Translations under genes and position numbers: made by a program
Assembly (NCBI GenBank): GCA_022393335.1
Contig: JAJEKB010000415.1
Location: 198,123 to 262,122 of the forward strand
Source of the DNA: Macrotrachela quadricornifera
Lineage: Eukaryota > Rotifera > Eurotatoria > Philodinida > Philodinidae
Reading direction: 5' to 3'
DNA: 64,000 nt
In this document: piece after piece, positions 25,751 to 37,298 of the stretch
How positions within the stretch are numbered: the stretch's first letter is position 1
Layout: each line of letters opens with the position of its first letter
Notes under the pieces: model-generated
What the model was told of the DNA's origin: nothing
What the model saw: the letters and a program-made list of their open reading frames with translations, nothing else
The model's database searches: none

Positions 25751-28700
25751 ATGGCCACGGCAATGGATGAAAATGGTCTTAACGATACAACTGGAATTGT
25801 TTCACCATCAACATTATCAAAAAAACATGATATGGATGATGTACCGGATTATAATGAAGCATTTCCTATTTTAAAATCAGCTGGACAAGTTGATATTAAT
25901 CGTTCGAATACATTTTTTTCATCAGCATTTCCATTATCATCATCAAATGGAAATAATACAACAGGTAATGCCATGGCTAATACAACAACATCATTGTATT
26001 CAAAAACAAAACAAGATGAAGAACGACAACGTAAATTAGCTATTCATGCATCATCAGTTACAACTAAAATTGTAAATATTTAAATTTTAAATAAGAAAAA
26101 ACAAAATTTTTCTTTTCTTATATTTAAAGATTGAAATTCCTCCTGATGAACGTGCATCGGAAAATAATCGTCGTGGTGGTAATAATCAATTATCACGTAA
26201 TACTGGTGCTTCAACTAATGGACAACCAATACAAAAACTTTGTACACGACTTCAAAAAGAAACATGTAATATAAACAAAAAAAAAAAACAAATTTTTGTT
26301 AATTTTTTTCTTTTTTTTAGCTACAAATATAACATTTTTTTATAAAGATCAAACATTAATAGTGACAATAACTGGTCGACCTGAACAAGTTCGTTTAGCA
26401 CAAGTACAACTTCTTCGTGAAATTCAAAAACCAGTAGAATTATTAGTTAATATACCATTGGATTTTCATCGTTTTATTATTGGTCCACGTGGTACAATAT
26501 TAAAACAATTAGAACAAGATACATTAACACGTATTACTGTACCACGACAAGATAGTCCAATAAATGCAATTACTGTAATTGGTGCAAAAGATAATGTTAA
26601 ATTATGTGAACAAAGAATTCTTGATTTATATCATACACAATTAAATAAAGGTTTTGAACGTTTATCAATACCATGTTTATATCATCCATGGATACGTAAT
26701 CAACTTGTTGAGAATTTACATCAACAATTCAATGTAACAATTGATTTACCACCACCAATTAAACAAACCGATGAAATAACAGTACGTGGTGAACGTGAAC
26801 CAGTTGACCAAGCTAAAGCTAAAATTTTACAATTTTATAAAAATTTGGTAAAGAAATAAAATAAAATAAAATTTTAAAATTTATTTATTTTTTTTCTATT
26901 TTAGGAAGGAAAAATTATGACTTTTCCACTTGAAATTCCTTGTGAACAACATCGATTTATTTTAGGTAAAAAAGGTGCTGGTTTAAAAGAAATTTTTGAT
27001 AAAACAAATGTTATTGTTCGTATACCAAATCAAGAAGAAAATTTACCAACAATTCAAGTTATGGGTGAAACAGCTAATATTGGTGAAGCTATTACAATGA
27101 TATATAAAATGGTAAATTAATCATTTTTATTTTCAAAAGAAAAAAACAAATATTTTTTTTATTAGGCTAATGCATTAACAGCTGTACAAATTGATGCACC
27201 ACGTTGGATGCATGGTGCTGTTAAAGGTGAACGTAGTAATCATCTTGAAAATTTTCGAAAAACGTATCCAGATGTACGAATTTATTTTCGTGATGAACAT
27301 ATTTCATTAGAAGGACCACCTGAACAAGTTGAACATGTTCGAAGTCAAATTCAAACAGCTATTGATGAATTAAAAAATAAAAATACAACATATTTAGAAG
27401 TCGAAATTGATCCACAATATTATAAACAATTAATTGGAAAAAATCAAATACGTTTACTTGAAATGCAAGAACAAACAGGATGTGATATTAAATTTCCTTA
27501 TGATGATGGTCGATTAGTTAAATTAATGGGTACAAAAGAAAATGTTGAAAAAGCACGACAATTGTTAAATGAACGAGCAAAAAAATTAGTAAGATTTTTC
27601 ATAAAATATAATTTAAGGATAGTTAAGCATATTTATTATACAATTATTTGTCTGTATGCAAATCTTTATCTTGAATATCGAAGAAAAAAAAATATATATA
27701 TATATATGAGAATGCTAGTAGATTTGAAGAGAAATTTTTTTCGTTTAACATATGTTCAATGAATGGTAATATATTTCTTTTTAATAGAAATGTAATTGAA
27801 TAATTCCCAAGAGTTTATAATAATTTTCTTAAAAGTTTTCAAATATCCTAGAGATTTCCTTTTTAAATTCCCTTGAGTTTTGTTTTTCTATTCCCTAAAT
27901 GAATTTTCTAAATCAAAATAACATAGATTACTCATAAATTTCTTTTTTCAAAATCAAGATTTATATTAATATTCAAATAAATTAAATAATTTCTTTTAAT
28001 TTAATTCTAGTCAAATGAACGTACAACTGATTTAACTATTGATCCACAATATTATCCACAAATAATTGGTGCTAAAGGTAAAAATATTGAAGAAGTACGT
28101 TCAAAATTTCATAATATTCAAATAACATTTCCGGATGCAAATGATAAAAGTGGTAAAGTTATATTACATGGTGATAAAGATGATGTTGAAAAATGTTCAA
28201 AATTTTTACAACAAAAAGTTAAAGATCTTTATTCAGTTGAAATTGATGTACCAAAACGTTTATATCCAATGTTAATCGGTAAAAGTGGTGCAAATATTCA
28301 ACGTATACGTGATAAAGTATCTGATGTTCGTATTGATATACCATCAATTGATGATAATAAAGAATCAAAACATATACGTTTAAGTGGAAAAAAACCTGAT
28401 GTTGATAAAGCACGAAAAATTCTTGATGAACATATTGCACAATTAAATATTTCAATGGAAAATTCTATTGAACAATATATAACAATTGATTCAAAATGGC
28501 ATAATAAATTTTTTCAAAGTCAACGTAAATTATTAAATGATTTACAACAACAATATGGTGATATGTTAATTAAATTACCTGAACGTAATACTAATTCTGA
28601 TCAAGTTTTATTACGTGGACCAAAAGAAACTATTGAACAAGTACGAAAACGTTTAGAAGAATTAATTGATACATGGGAAAATACAATAACTAAAGAAATG

Positions 28701-30248
28701 ATTATACCACATCGTCATCATGGTTATTTACTTGCTCAAGGTGGTACATATGTTCAACCAATACAAAAAGAATATAATGTACAAATTAAATTTCCACCAC
28801 GTACTGGAAATAATCAAAAAGATGAACAAGAAACAACAACAACAGCAACAACAACAACTACAAATGATGATGATAATCAAAAAGATATTGTTCGTTTAAT
28901 AGGTCGTACCGATGATATTGATAAAGCAATGGTTGCATTAGAAAAAATGATTCCTATTGAAACAACAGTTGATATACCATCTGAAGTTCATGGTTCATTA
29001 GTTGGTAAAGGTGGAAGTAATCTTCAAGCATTAATAAAACAATATCCAGATGTACAAATAACATTTCCACCCGTTAATTCAGGACAAAATACAATACATT
29101 TAAAAGGAAAACGTGAACAAGTTGATGGTGTACGAAAAGAATTAATTGAATCGAATGAAAAATTTCAAGCTGATCGTCAAGCACGTTCATTTGAAATACG
29201 TTTTACAATAAAACCAGAATATCGTTCATTATTATTTGGTTTTCGTGGTAAAACAATAAATGGTTTAAGACAAAAACATGATGTTAAAATTGATGTTATT
29301 AATAATCAAACACCATCATCAGCTGTTGTACCAACACCAAATGTATCAAATGATAATGATAATGATACATTAACTGAACAACAAGATGATCAACAAGCAA
29401 CACCACAAGATAATGTATTATTACCAAGTGAAACAACAAATTTAAATCAATTATCTGATATTGAAATTGTTATAACTGGTTATGAAGATAAAGCATTAGC
29501 ATGTCGTGATGATATATTACAATTAATTAAAGAATTTCAATCTAAAATAACAATGGAAATTGAAATTGATCCACGTATACATGCACGTATTATTGGTTCA
29601 GGTGGACAAAAATTACAACAAATTATGAAAGAATATAATGTTGAAATTAAATTTCAAGCTAATAATCAAGCTGATAAAGTACATGTTATTGGTTTAGATC
29701 AAGATAAAATTGATGCTTGTATTGATCATTTATTAATATTAGAAGAAGATTATGTTCAAGATCTTCCATATAAACCATCAACAAATACACAAAATCAAAA
29801 TGAACCAACATCAGGTCAACAAGTATCAAATACCCAACAACAAGAAGTTCCATCAGGGAATAATAAATCAACAAAAAATGATCATAAAACAAAACAACAA
29901 CGACAAGCACCATTTCAAGTTAAAAATGCACCATGGACTAATGGAAATGAACATGAGAATGATTATCAACAAAATAATTCTTCAAAACAACGTCATAAAC
30001 ATGATAATTCACCAAAAAAATCAACACCTATGGCACCTAATTTAGATGATTTAGGTAACGATTAATTAATTGATTTTTAATATTAATTAGAAAAAAAAAA
30101 CATTATTTATTTTTCTTCTTTTTAAGGTGAATATCCATCATTCGCTAATGGTCTTGTATTACCAACAGATAATAGTTCATCACAAATGCAACAAACAACA
30201 GTGAATCCGTTACCAGTTATTTGGGGTCCTCAAAAACGAAATAAATAA
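25751..30248 (+). CDS. HDLBP: Vigilin (multi-KH RNA-binding protein)
   Basis: Seven exons: 25751-26071, 26130-26265, 26321-26847, 26905-27111, 27166-27588, 28011-30054, 30127-30248; 1259 residues (human 1268). The N-terminus has DVPDYNEAFPIL, the conserved vigilin start. Successive KH domains follow for most of the length, recognisable by GxxG loops such as IIGPRGTILKQL, ILGKKGAGLKEI, LIGKNQIRLLEM, IIGAKGKNIEEV, LIGKSGANIQRI, LVGKGGSNLQAL, FGFRGKTINGL and IIGSGGQKLQQI; some domains have degenerate loops (for example HNKFFQSQRKLL), as in other vigilins. The C-terminus is a low-complexity Asn/Gln tail ending VIWGPQKRNK. Vigilin binds mRNA and tRNA, associates with ribosomes at the ER, and promotes translation of secretory and CU-rich messages. 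Exon 6 alone encodes over half of the protein. Intron 5 (27589-28010) is longer than usual. All exon phases agree. Confidence 0.97.
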
Positions 30249-31616
30249 GAGCGACACAATAAAATAAAATATAAAAAAAAAAAAGAAAAGAAACAATATT
30301 CGTATGTCTTGTCCCTATTGTCACGTCGAAAAAACTGTGATTTGTTCTTTTTTTTTCGTCCTAACATTATTTATATAAATGTCAGTGTTTGCTCAACTTG
30401 TCTGACTCTTTAAAAGAAAAACTTTTCTTATTCTTCTTTGTTTTGTTTTCCTTTTTTTTTTTGCCCATCTTATTTTCTATCTGTATCGATGTTTTTTTGT
30501 TTTTTTTTGTGCGTTATTCTCCATCTACTTTATAAACATATTATACTTTATTCTTATTGGGTTTGTTGTGATTTCTATGTTTATTTGAACGTATGAGAGA
30601 AAAAAAAAAGAATTTTTAAGGGTGAACTATCGGTTATCATTATGCAATACTATACTTTTATTTCATTTTTGTTTTTCTCTCTCTCACTCATCAGTTCTTT
30701 ATTCGCGCTCTTCTCATTATGTGTAAATACCATTTTTGTTTTGGTTAAACTATTCTGTTTTCTTTTTGTTTTCTTTTGGATTGTTCACGAACTCGTTTAA
30801 AACAAAAAAAGCGTCGATCTCTTAACATTTGTCCCGTTGAACTATATATGTGTGTGTATGTGTGTGTGTAAGCACGATCTTGCCCATTTGTTATTTGTTT
30901 TGTCGGGGATTATTTCTGTTTTTTTTGATTTATTATTATGTGTGTATACTTAAGGGGTTTTCTTTTTCTTTTCGTTTTTTTTTAAAAACATAACCATCTA
31001 TTATTTTATATCAATTGTGTGCCCCGCGTGCTCTTATCAATGAGACTTTATTTGTCTCTTTTTGTTGTTTGTTTTTGAAATAACTTGAGAATGATTATAT
31101 CGATATATGTATGTCTCAAGAGATACAAAAAAAACACATGAAAGGTTAAGATTTGTTAGTTGTACGCGTTTTTTTCTTTTCTTTTAGTGTTCGTTTTTTT
31201 TTTTTTTTGTTTTTTATTTAAAGGATCCTTATATTATTCTATAAGCCTATTCAACCATTATACTGTTATGAAATTGTTGTTTGTTTCTTTTTTTGCAGAC
31301 TTGCGCTCGCTCTTTTATCTCGTTGTTTGATTTTTTTTTTCTTCAAAAAAAAGACACAAATAAATGGTTATTGAAAGATATCACAACCACCAAAATGATC
31401 GAGTCTTTTTACTTAAGATAAACAGAAATAATTGATAAAAAAATTTGTCTTTGTATATTCGAAATATCAGTATAAAAATGAATGTATATTGTTTTCTAAT
31501 GTTTTATTTAGAAAATATATATTATCGAGAAATAAGTAAGATTTGATTATGTTATATTTATTTATTAATAAAAATTCATTACAGAATTTTATATTTCTAC
31601 TATTAAATTTTTGTAG
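30249..31616. other. Vigilin 3' UTR and GPN1 5' flank
   Basis: About 1.4 kb with no second gene seen. The first part is T-rich with many TTTTTTGTTTTT runs, as expected for a long 3' UTR; AATAAA-type sequences occur soon after the stop and again at about 31360. A possible 5' UTR intron of GPN1 runs from GTAAGA near 31536 to the acceptor ending at 31616, directly in front of the ATG. Confidence 0.5.
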
Positions 31617-32717
31617 ATGGAAACTGACTCAATAGAAGATCCATTACCAACAACAACAACAACCGAAAGTGTTGAATCGAAACTTCCAGTATGTATAGTT
31701 GTACTTGGTATGGCTGGTTCAGGAAAAACAACATTTATACAACGTTTAAATGCTTATTTACATAGTGAAAAAACACCACCTTATGTTATTAATCTTGATC
31801 CAGCTGTTCATGAATTACCATATCCATGTAATGTTGATATTCGTGATACAGTTAATTATAAACAAGTTATGAAACAATATAGTCTTGGTCCAAATGGTGC
31901 CATTGTAACATCATTAAATTTATTTTCAACAACATTCGATCAATTATTATCAATATTAAGTAAAAATCAAACAAAACATCGTTATTTTCTTTTTGATACA
32001 CCTGGTCAAATAGAAGTATTTACATGGTCAGCATCAGGTACAATAATAACTGAAGCATTAGGTGCAACTTATCCAACAATTATTGTTTATGTAATGGATA
32101 CACCACGTTCATCAAATCCAATAACATTTATGTCAAATATGCTTTATGCTGTATCAATACTTTATAAATATCGTTTACCATTTATAGTTGTATTAAATAA
32201 AACAGATATAATTCATCATCGTTTTGCACTTGAATGGATGAATGATTTTGAATTATTTCAATCAGCTATTGAACAAGAACATTCATATTCAACTGATTTA
32301 TGTCGATCATTAAGTCTTGTATTAGATGAATTTTATTCAAATTTACGTTGCGTTGGTTTTAGTTCAATGACAGGTGATGGTTGTAAAGAATTTTTAGATG
32401 CTATTAATGATGCATGTCATGAATATGAACATGTTTATAAAATTGAATATAATAAATGGCAAGAAAGAAGATTAAAACGTGAAAATACTAAACGTGAAAA
32501 AGATTTAAAACGATTAAAAAATGATTTAAATACCGATGAAAGTCTTATTGGTGAAAAACGTATTCGATATGATGATAAGGATAATGATGAAGAAACCGAT
32601 GATGATGATGATGATAGTGATGATGATAAGAATAATGGCGATGATGAACGAGAAGATGATTCATTTCAACAATATATAAAAAAACATGGATCGAATATTA
32701 CTACTATGGACACATAA
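31617..32717 (+). CDS. GPN1: GPN-loop GTPase 1
   Basis: Single-exon gene of 366 residues (human 374). The P-loop is GMAGSGKTT at residues 31-39, the switch region is [19 protein letters not shown], and the family-defining GPN loop is GPNGA at 91-95. [10 protein letters not shown] follows at about 126-135 (the G3 DxxG), and VVLNKTDI is the NKxD base-recognition motif. After the GTPase core comes a charged helix ([15 protein letters not shown]) and an Asp-rich tail (about 325-350). GPN1 with GPN3 is needed for nuclear import and assembly of RNA polymerase II. The acidic tail with a following hydrophobic FQQYI is comparable to the export-signal-bearing C-terminus in other species, by inference. 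The ATG is directly preceded by TTTTTGTAG, an acceptor-like sequence. Confidence 0.96.
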   Translation: METDSIEDPLPTTTTTESVESKLPVCIVVLGMAGSGKTTFIQRLNAYLHSEKTPPYVINLDPAVHELPYPCNVDIRDTVNYKQVMKQYSLGPNGAIVTSLNLFSTTFDQLLSILSKNQTKHRYFLFDTPGQIEVFTWSASGTIITEALGATYPTIIVYVMDTPRSSNPITFMSNMLYAVSILYKYRLPFIVVLNKTDIIHHRFALEWMNDFELFQSAIEQEHSYSTDLCRSLSLVLDEFYSNLRCVGFSSMTGDGCKEFLDAINDACHEYEHVYKIEYNKWQERRLKRENTKREKDLKRLKNDLNTDESLIGEKRIRYDDKDNDEETDDDDDDSDDDKNNGDDEREDDSFQQYIKKHGSNITTMDT

Positions 32718-33172
32718 AAATTTGTATGAATAAAGAATAAAATCCGTGTGTTTGTATTTATTTGAGAAGCAAATAAATCGAAAAAAATTTTTTTCTAGTT
32801 AACTCCAGAAACGAAATAATTTAATAATAATTTCGGTTTTTTTTTATTTCAATGCTAATATAAGACAAGCAGAAACAACAATGTTGGAAATTCAATTTGA
32901 TATTGTTTTTTTTTTCAAATTTTAACTACCTATCGAAAATATAGATGTTGATAGTAAAAAAATGAAGCTGGTATATGAATTTTAAACATCATGAAGGATA
33001 TAGAATTAGTCTAACAATAGAAAGAAACACATAGATTGCATGATAAATATTGATGAATGATAATTATAGAACATCTCGGTATGTATTCAACAGAGTTACA
33101 GAAAAAATAATCATGATCTAATTTTTGTTAATCAATCGTAACGCAATACAATATCATTCACAATAGATTCGT
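32718..33172. other. GPN1 3' flank
   Basis: AT-rich 3' UTR and spacer up to the transposon. AATAAAG and AATAAAA motifs occur at about 32729-32740. No gene seen. Confidence 0.5.
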
Positions 33173-34449
33173 TTAGGGGGAACCCCCCCCCCCTCCGAAA
33201 GTTGATTTTTCAAAAAACATATAATCTTATAGCCCTGAGTGTCCTCTTTCAGAATATATATAAATTGTAGATGAATGATACATATTTTGGTCAGTTTTGG
33301 CGCATTTATATGAAGCCATAGAGAAAATTGTCTAATTTTAGTGACTTTTCCCTTAGTTACCATGAACTGATATCGTTCAAATTTTTGTTTAAGCATTAGA
33401 AAACCATCCTACTATCAAATAATATGTTTCGAAGCGGTTTGAGTGGCTATACGAAGATTTTGAAAGTCGTTTTCGCGCAGCTAAAGCTTTGTATATCTAA
33501 ACGCTAGCCATTATTTAGTTTTATCACCAGAGCTAGGGATGCAAGACTAGTAGTGTACTGCCAGCGTAGCGATATAGGTTGTTACTGATCGTTAACAGTA
33601 CTGGACAATACTTGAGCTGATCAGTACCAATATAGGTCAATACCGATACTCCAGTGTTATAATATTACTTTCGTATGGCTGCTTAGATGATGAAAGCTAG
33701 ATCGTAACAATTTCATTTTAACACAAAAAACGAGAAATGATAAGCGCAATTTTAGAAAAAGTGGCGCTACAATAAATTTAATTTTCCAAATCTGTTTTAT
33801 TTTTTCTCGAAAATAACATGAACTGGTAGATCTTTTTACACGCTTTCCAATGATATATAACCTGTCACAAATATGTGCACTGGAACACCATGAAACACTC
33901 CCCAATGTTGTGACTCGTTGTTCTCAGCTTCACTTTCTTCTTGTTTTCTGACCATTACGGAACATTTTCCCGATCCATCCCTCAATGTGTATTACTGGTT
34001 TTTTTTTATTCAAAAGATCAAAATTTTTTCTATAAATTGCAGGGACAGATTTTTTCAAATATGTATCTCTTATTGAGATATACGAAAATCTCTGAAAGAG
34101 CTCAAAACAGTTTTCGCGATTCTCAAATTGAAATCGTGACTACACTTCAACGAAAACGAATTTCAAAAAACTGTTTCGGCAATTTCTAGATAAAAGATTT
34201 GTCTTCATTTTGAAACAAAGTTTAACATTTTCAGTTCTACCGCGTCTCTGGAAAATGTTCCGTGCCAAAAGCCCCGTTTTCATGAGTAAGTTGAGTATAA
34301 CTTCCCAATTATCAAAATTGATTGGTTCAAATTTTTTATCAAATGCTAGTTACATTAGCTTTTCTATTTCCTGAAATTTTCATCGAACTCACTTCTATCG
34401 TTTAGAAGATAAGTTTCGGAGGGTGGGGGGGGGAGGGTGTTTCCCCTTA
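33173..34449. mobile_element. Non-autonomous DNA transposon with GC-rich TIRs (PIF/Harbinger-like)
   Basis: The element spans 33176-34446 (about 1.27 kb). Its left end starts GGGGGAACCCCCCCC and runs into CTCCGAAAG. The right end, read on the other strand, starts GGGGAAACACCCTCCC and runs into CCCTCCGAAAC. These are imperfect terminal inverted repeats of about 30-40 bp, unlike anything else in this AT-rich window. The flanks are TTA on both sides (33173-33175 and 34447-34449), a 3-bp target duplication. TTA duplication with GGG-starting repeats is the habit of PIF/Harbinger elements; that family assignment is inferred. No transposase is readable inside; frames are short and broken. The interior at about 33540-33660 has repeated ACTGATC/GATCAGT-type words. 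Confidence 0.75.
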
Positions 34450-35900
34450 CACATGAAAAAACATACGAATGGTCTGCCCAAAGTGTACCGCTCAAATGGA
34501 TGGAAGAACCGCTTCAATTGATTGATCATGCTTTTAAATCATTATAGACTCATTTTTCTAAAAAATTTGTTTGAGTTGTCAATAAAGCAATAATTGTTTT
34601 TCCTTTTTGCAAAAGTTAGTTGTCAATAAAATAACATGAACTTGTGTCCTTATTGTGAAATGTTGATATGCATCTGTTGTATGGTTTCAAATAATCATAT
34701 TCCAGAGTACAAAATTGACTTGTGTGTGCTTACATGTGTTGGAGGGCATTTTTGAAGGATTAGTTACTGTAAATTAACAGCAATCATAAAAATCATTTAC
34801 GTTTTGTATTTGTTTTTCATTTGTAAATGTCAATGAATACTTTAGATTTTAAAGAGTAAGAAAATTTGCATATAAAGAACAGGTCACATGTTTTTATTGT
34901 GATTGAAATCTTTGTCCAGGTACGGTAAAGAATCGGTGCAAAAGCAAAACAATATTTTAGGTAATACATTCAGAATGAGAATAATTGAGAACAAAATGAC
35001 GAAATTTTTTCAAAGCCAATGTAATTGTAATACAACAATGAATGTTGTTTATGCTAATGAACAAGGGCTAGATCAGTAGATTTTTACTGTTGTTTATCTA
35101 TCACTTTCACTTTTAAACAATTCTCATATGTCATTTTCTTTAGCGCTGTTTCTGTTTGTGTAATTCTGATACAAATGCTCTGATGATTTATACATAGTGA
35201 AGCATTCAAAGATAAGTTTTCTGATTGATTAAGCTTCTATATGATAGAAGTTATTGGAAACTAAAAAAAAAATTTCAGAAAATCTTGTAGATGTAATTAC
35301 TGATGATGGATGATATGTTAGATTAAATAAAAATGATGGTGAAAATAAGTTTATGATGTTACCTTTGTTCATATCTCTATAAGATCAGAAAGATCACAGA
35401 AAATGAGAATATTCGTATGATTTGATTACAAAATATAAATTTGTAAACATAATTTGAATAAGGCTTAAAGTATGTATAGATACATTTTCCTCTGCCGAAA
35501 GTTTAAAGAAAAACATAATGATCTCTTGTTTTATTAATAGGAAAAATTGTTAATGACTTTGTACTTCGTAGGTGAACATCTTTTACTTTAGCAGCAGACT
35601 CTGCAAATGCTGCCATATTCTTTTTCATGAATTCTGATTGAGAGAGAAAATATCTTTAGATTATAGACTATGCCATATGCTCTATAATCTAAATAAATAA
35701 ATAAATAAAATTATGGCAATGTTTTGTTAGTCTGAAAAATCGATTTTCTAGGGAAATTAAAGGGTATATCTTGTACTCATATTCAGTATTGGCATATTCG
35801 ATAACTTGTAGTACAATAACATCTATTAAAAAGTCAATTATCACTTGAAAGGACTTCCTTATGACTTAGAGTTCAAGAAGTATTTTCAATAGAAGTAGGA
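34450..35900. other. Intergenic
   Basis: No supported gene. AT-rich sequence between the transposon and the small foldback element; it includes a short AAAT/AATA tandem tract near 35690-35710. Confidence 0.5.
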
Positions 35901-36000
35901 GAAAAATTTCGGTACTTGTTTGTTATCTCCCCCTCACCCATTGTTTTTCTATATTGTAAAGAAGGGTGGGGGGGAGATAACCAACAAGTACCAAAATTTC
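35901..36000. mobile_element. Small foldback (MITE-like) palindrome
   Basis: Two arms of about 38-40 bp (35901-35940 and 35963-36000) are inverted copies around a loop of about 22 bp. The left arm contains GGTACTTGTTTGTTATCTCC and then CCCTCACCC; the complement of the right arm reads GGTACTTGTTGGTTATCTCC and then a C run ending CCACCC. The arms would make a nearly perfect hairpin. The C-rich stretch is odd for this genome and is reminiscent of the C-rich ends of the element at 33176. I did not find a clear target duplication. Confidence 0.7.
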
Positions 36001-36467
36001 AGTAAACAAGTAAGGAATTGATCGATCCGTTCGTACTGATTTGTGATTTATCTTTCATGGTAGCAAAGAAATATTTTATCTAATTTTCCATGAAATACCT
36101 ATTAACCAATCAATATTAAGCAGCACAATCATCGAAAAAAATTCCTTCGCAACCATAAATAATTTTCTTAATTATTGAAAAAAAATTTTCTATAAAATTT
36201 ATTTGAATATTTAAAAAAAAAACTTTAATTTCTAATGATTCATAATTATCATCAATCAGAATGAGAGAAAACGAGAGAGAAAGAGTCTAAGTGAAGGAAG
36301 AAGAGAAAAATAAGTTAAATTATATACGTATGGATGTGTAATATTGCTTCTCACGCAACAGTGAACACGACACACATATACATATGTACATATATTCAAA
36401 TAGTGTAACCATTCTCTTTTTTTTGGTATATTTTAGATTTATTTCATTATCTTTATTGAATATAATT
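36001..36467. other. Upstream region of the HP1 gene
   Basis: Promoter and leader side. Contains a GA-rich patch at 36250-36310 and an acceptor-like TATATTTTAG ending at 36436, about 31 nt before the ATG, suggesting a 5' UTR intron or a spliced-leader site. Confidence 0.5.
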
Positions 36468-37298
36468 ATGGGAAAACATCCTGAAAATTCAGTTGACGAT
36501 GATGATGAAGAAGGTGAAGAAAATGAAGAATTAGATGAAACAGAATTTATTGTTGAAAAAATTCTTGATAGAAAAGTAATGAATGGCGAAGTTTATTATT
36601 TTTTAAAATGGAAAGGTTTTGATGATACAGAAAATACATGGGTAAGAAAAGAAAAAAATTTCCAAAAATAAAAAATATTTATTTTATACTTTTATTTAAT
36701 AAAAAAAAGGAGCCTGAAATGAATCTTGATTGTCCAGAATTAATTGCTGAATATCATAAACGTTCAAATACTCAATCAAAAAAATCTTCAAATGAATCAA
36801 ATATTGAAAATAATACAACAAATAATAATAATAATAATAATTCAAATAAACGACCAGTACATGATAGTATTGAACAACAACAACAACAACAAGAATCATC
36901 AGATGCATCAAAAAAAAGTAAACGTGCAAATGATTTTGGTTATGGACGTGGACTTGAAATTGAAAAAATTCTTGGAGCAACTGATGTCTATGGTGAATTA
37001 ATGTTTTTGTAAGAAAAATGAAATATATCTTTCTTTTTTTTTCAAAATTTTAAAATATATTTTATTTTATTTAATTAGAATTAAATGGCAATCAACGGAT
37101 AAACCTGAATTAGTGCCAGCAAGAATTGGTAATAAAAAAAAAAAGAAATTAAATTTTTTGTTTTAAATTTATTTTATAAATCTCTTTTTGTTTTAAGCTA
37201 ATGTTAAAAGCCCTCAACATGTCATACGTTTTTATGAAGATCGTTTAACATGGGCAAATACAGATGAAAATACATCAATTAATCAAGACAAACAGTAG
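36468..37298 (+). CDS. CBX: Heterochromatin protein 1 (chromobox)
   Basis: Four exons: 36468-36641, 36710-37008, 37079-37128, 37198-37298; 207 residues, close to the usual HP1 size of about 180-200. After an acidic N-terminus ([17 protein letters not shown]) comes the chromodomain at about residues 28-80: [33 protein letters not shown] (with aromatic-cage residues Tyr, Trp and Phe) and [14 protein letters not shown]. The hinge (about 83-130) is rich in Asn, Gln and Lys. The chromoshadow domain (about 138-200) reads [34 protein letters not shown], and ends [12 protein letters not shown]1 binds H3K9-methylated nucleosomes through the chromodomain and dimerises through the shadow domain. The start ATG gives a normal HP1 N-terminus; a frame extending upstream to 36384 is leader sequence. 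Confidence 0.95.

Noticed and set aside
28219..28455. Minus-strand open frame opposite vigilin exon 6
   Set aside because: Shadow of the A/T-biased coding strand; the vigilin frame is certain and the antisense product is compositionally biased.
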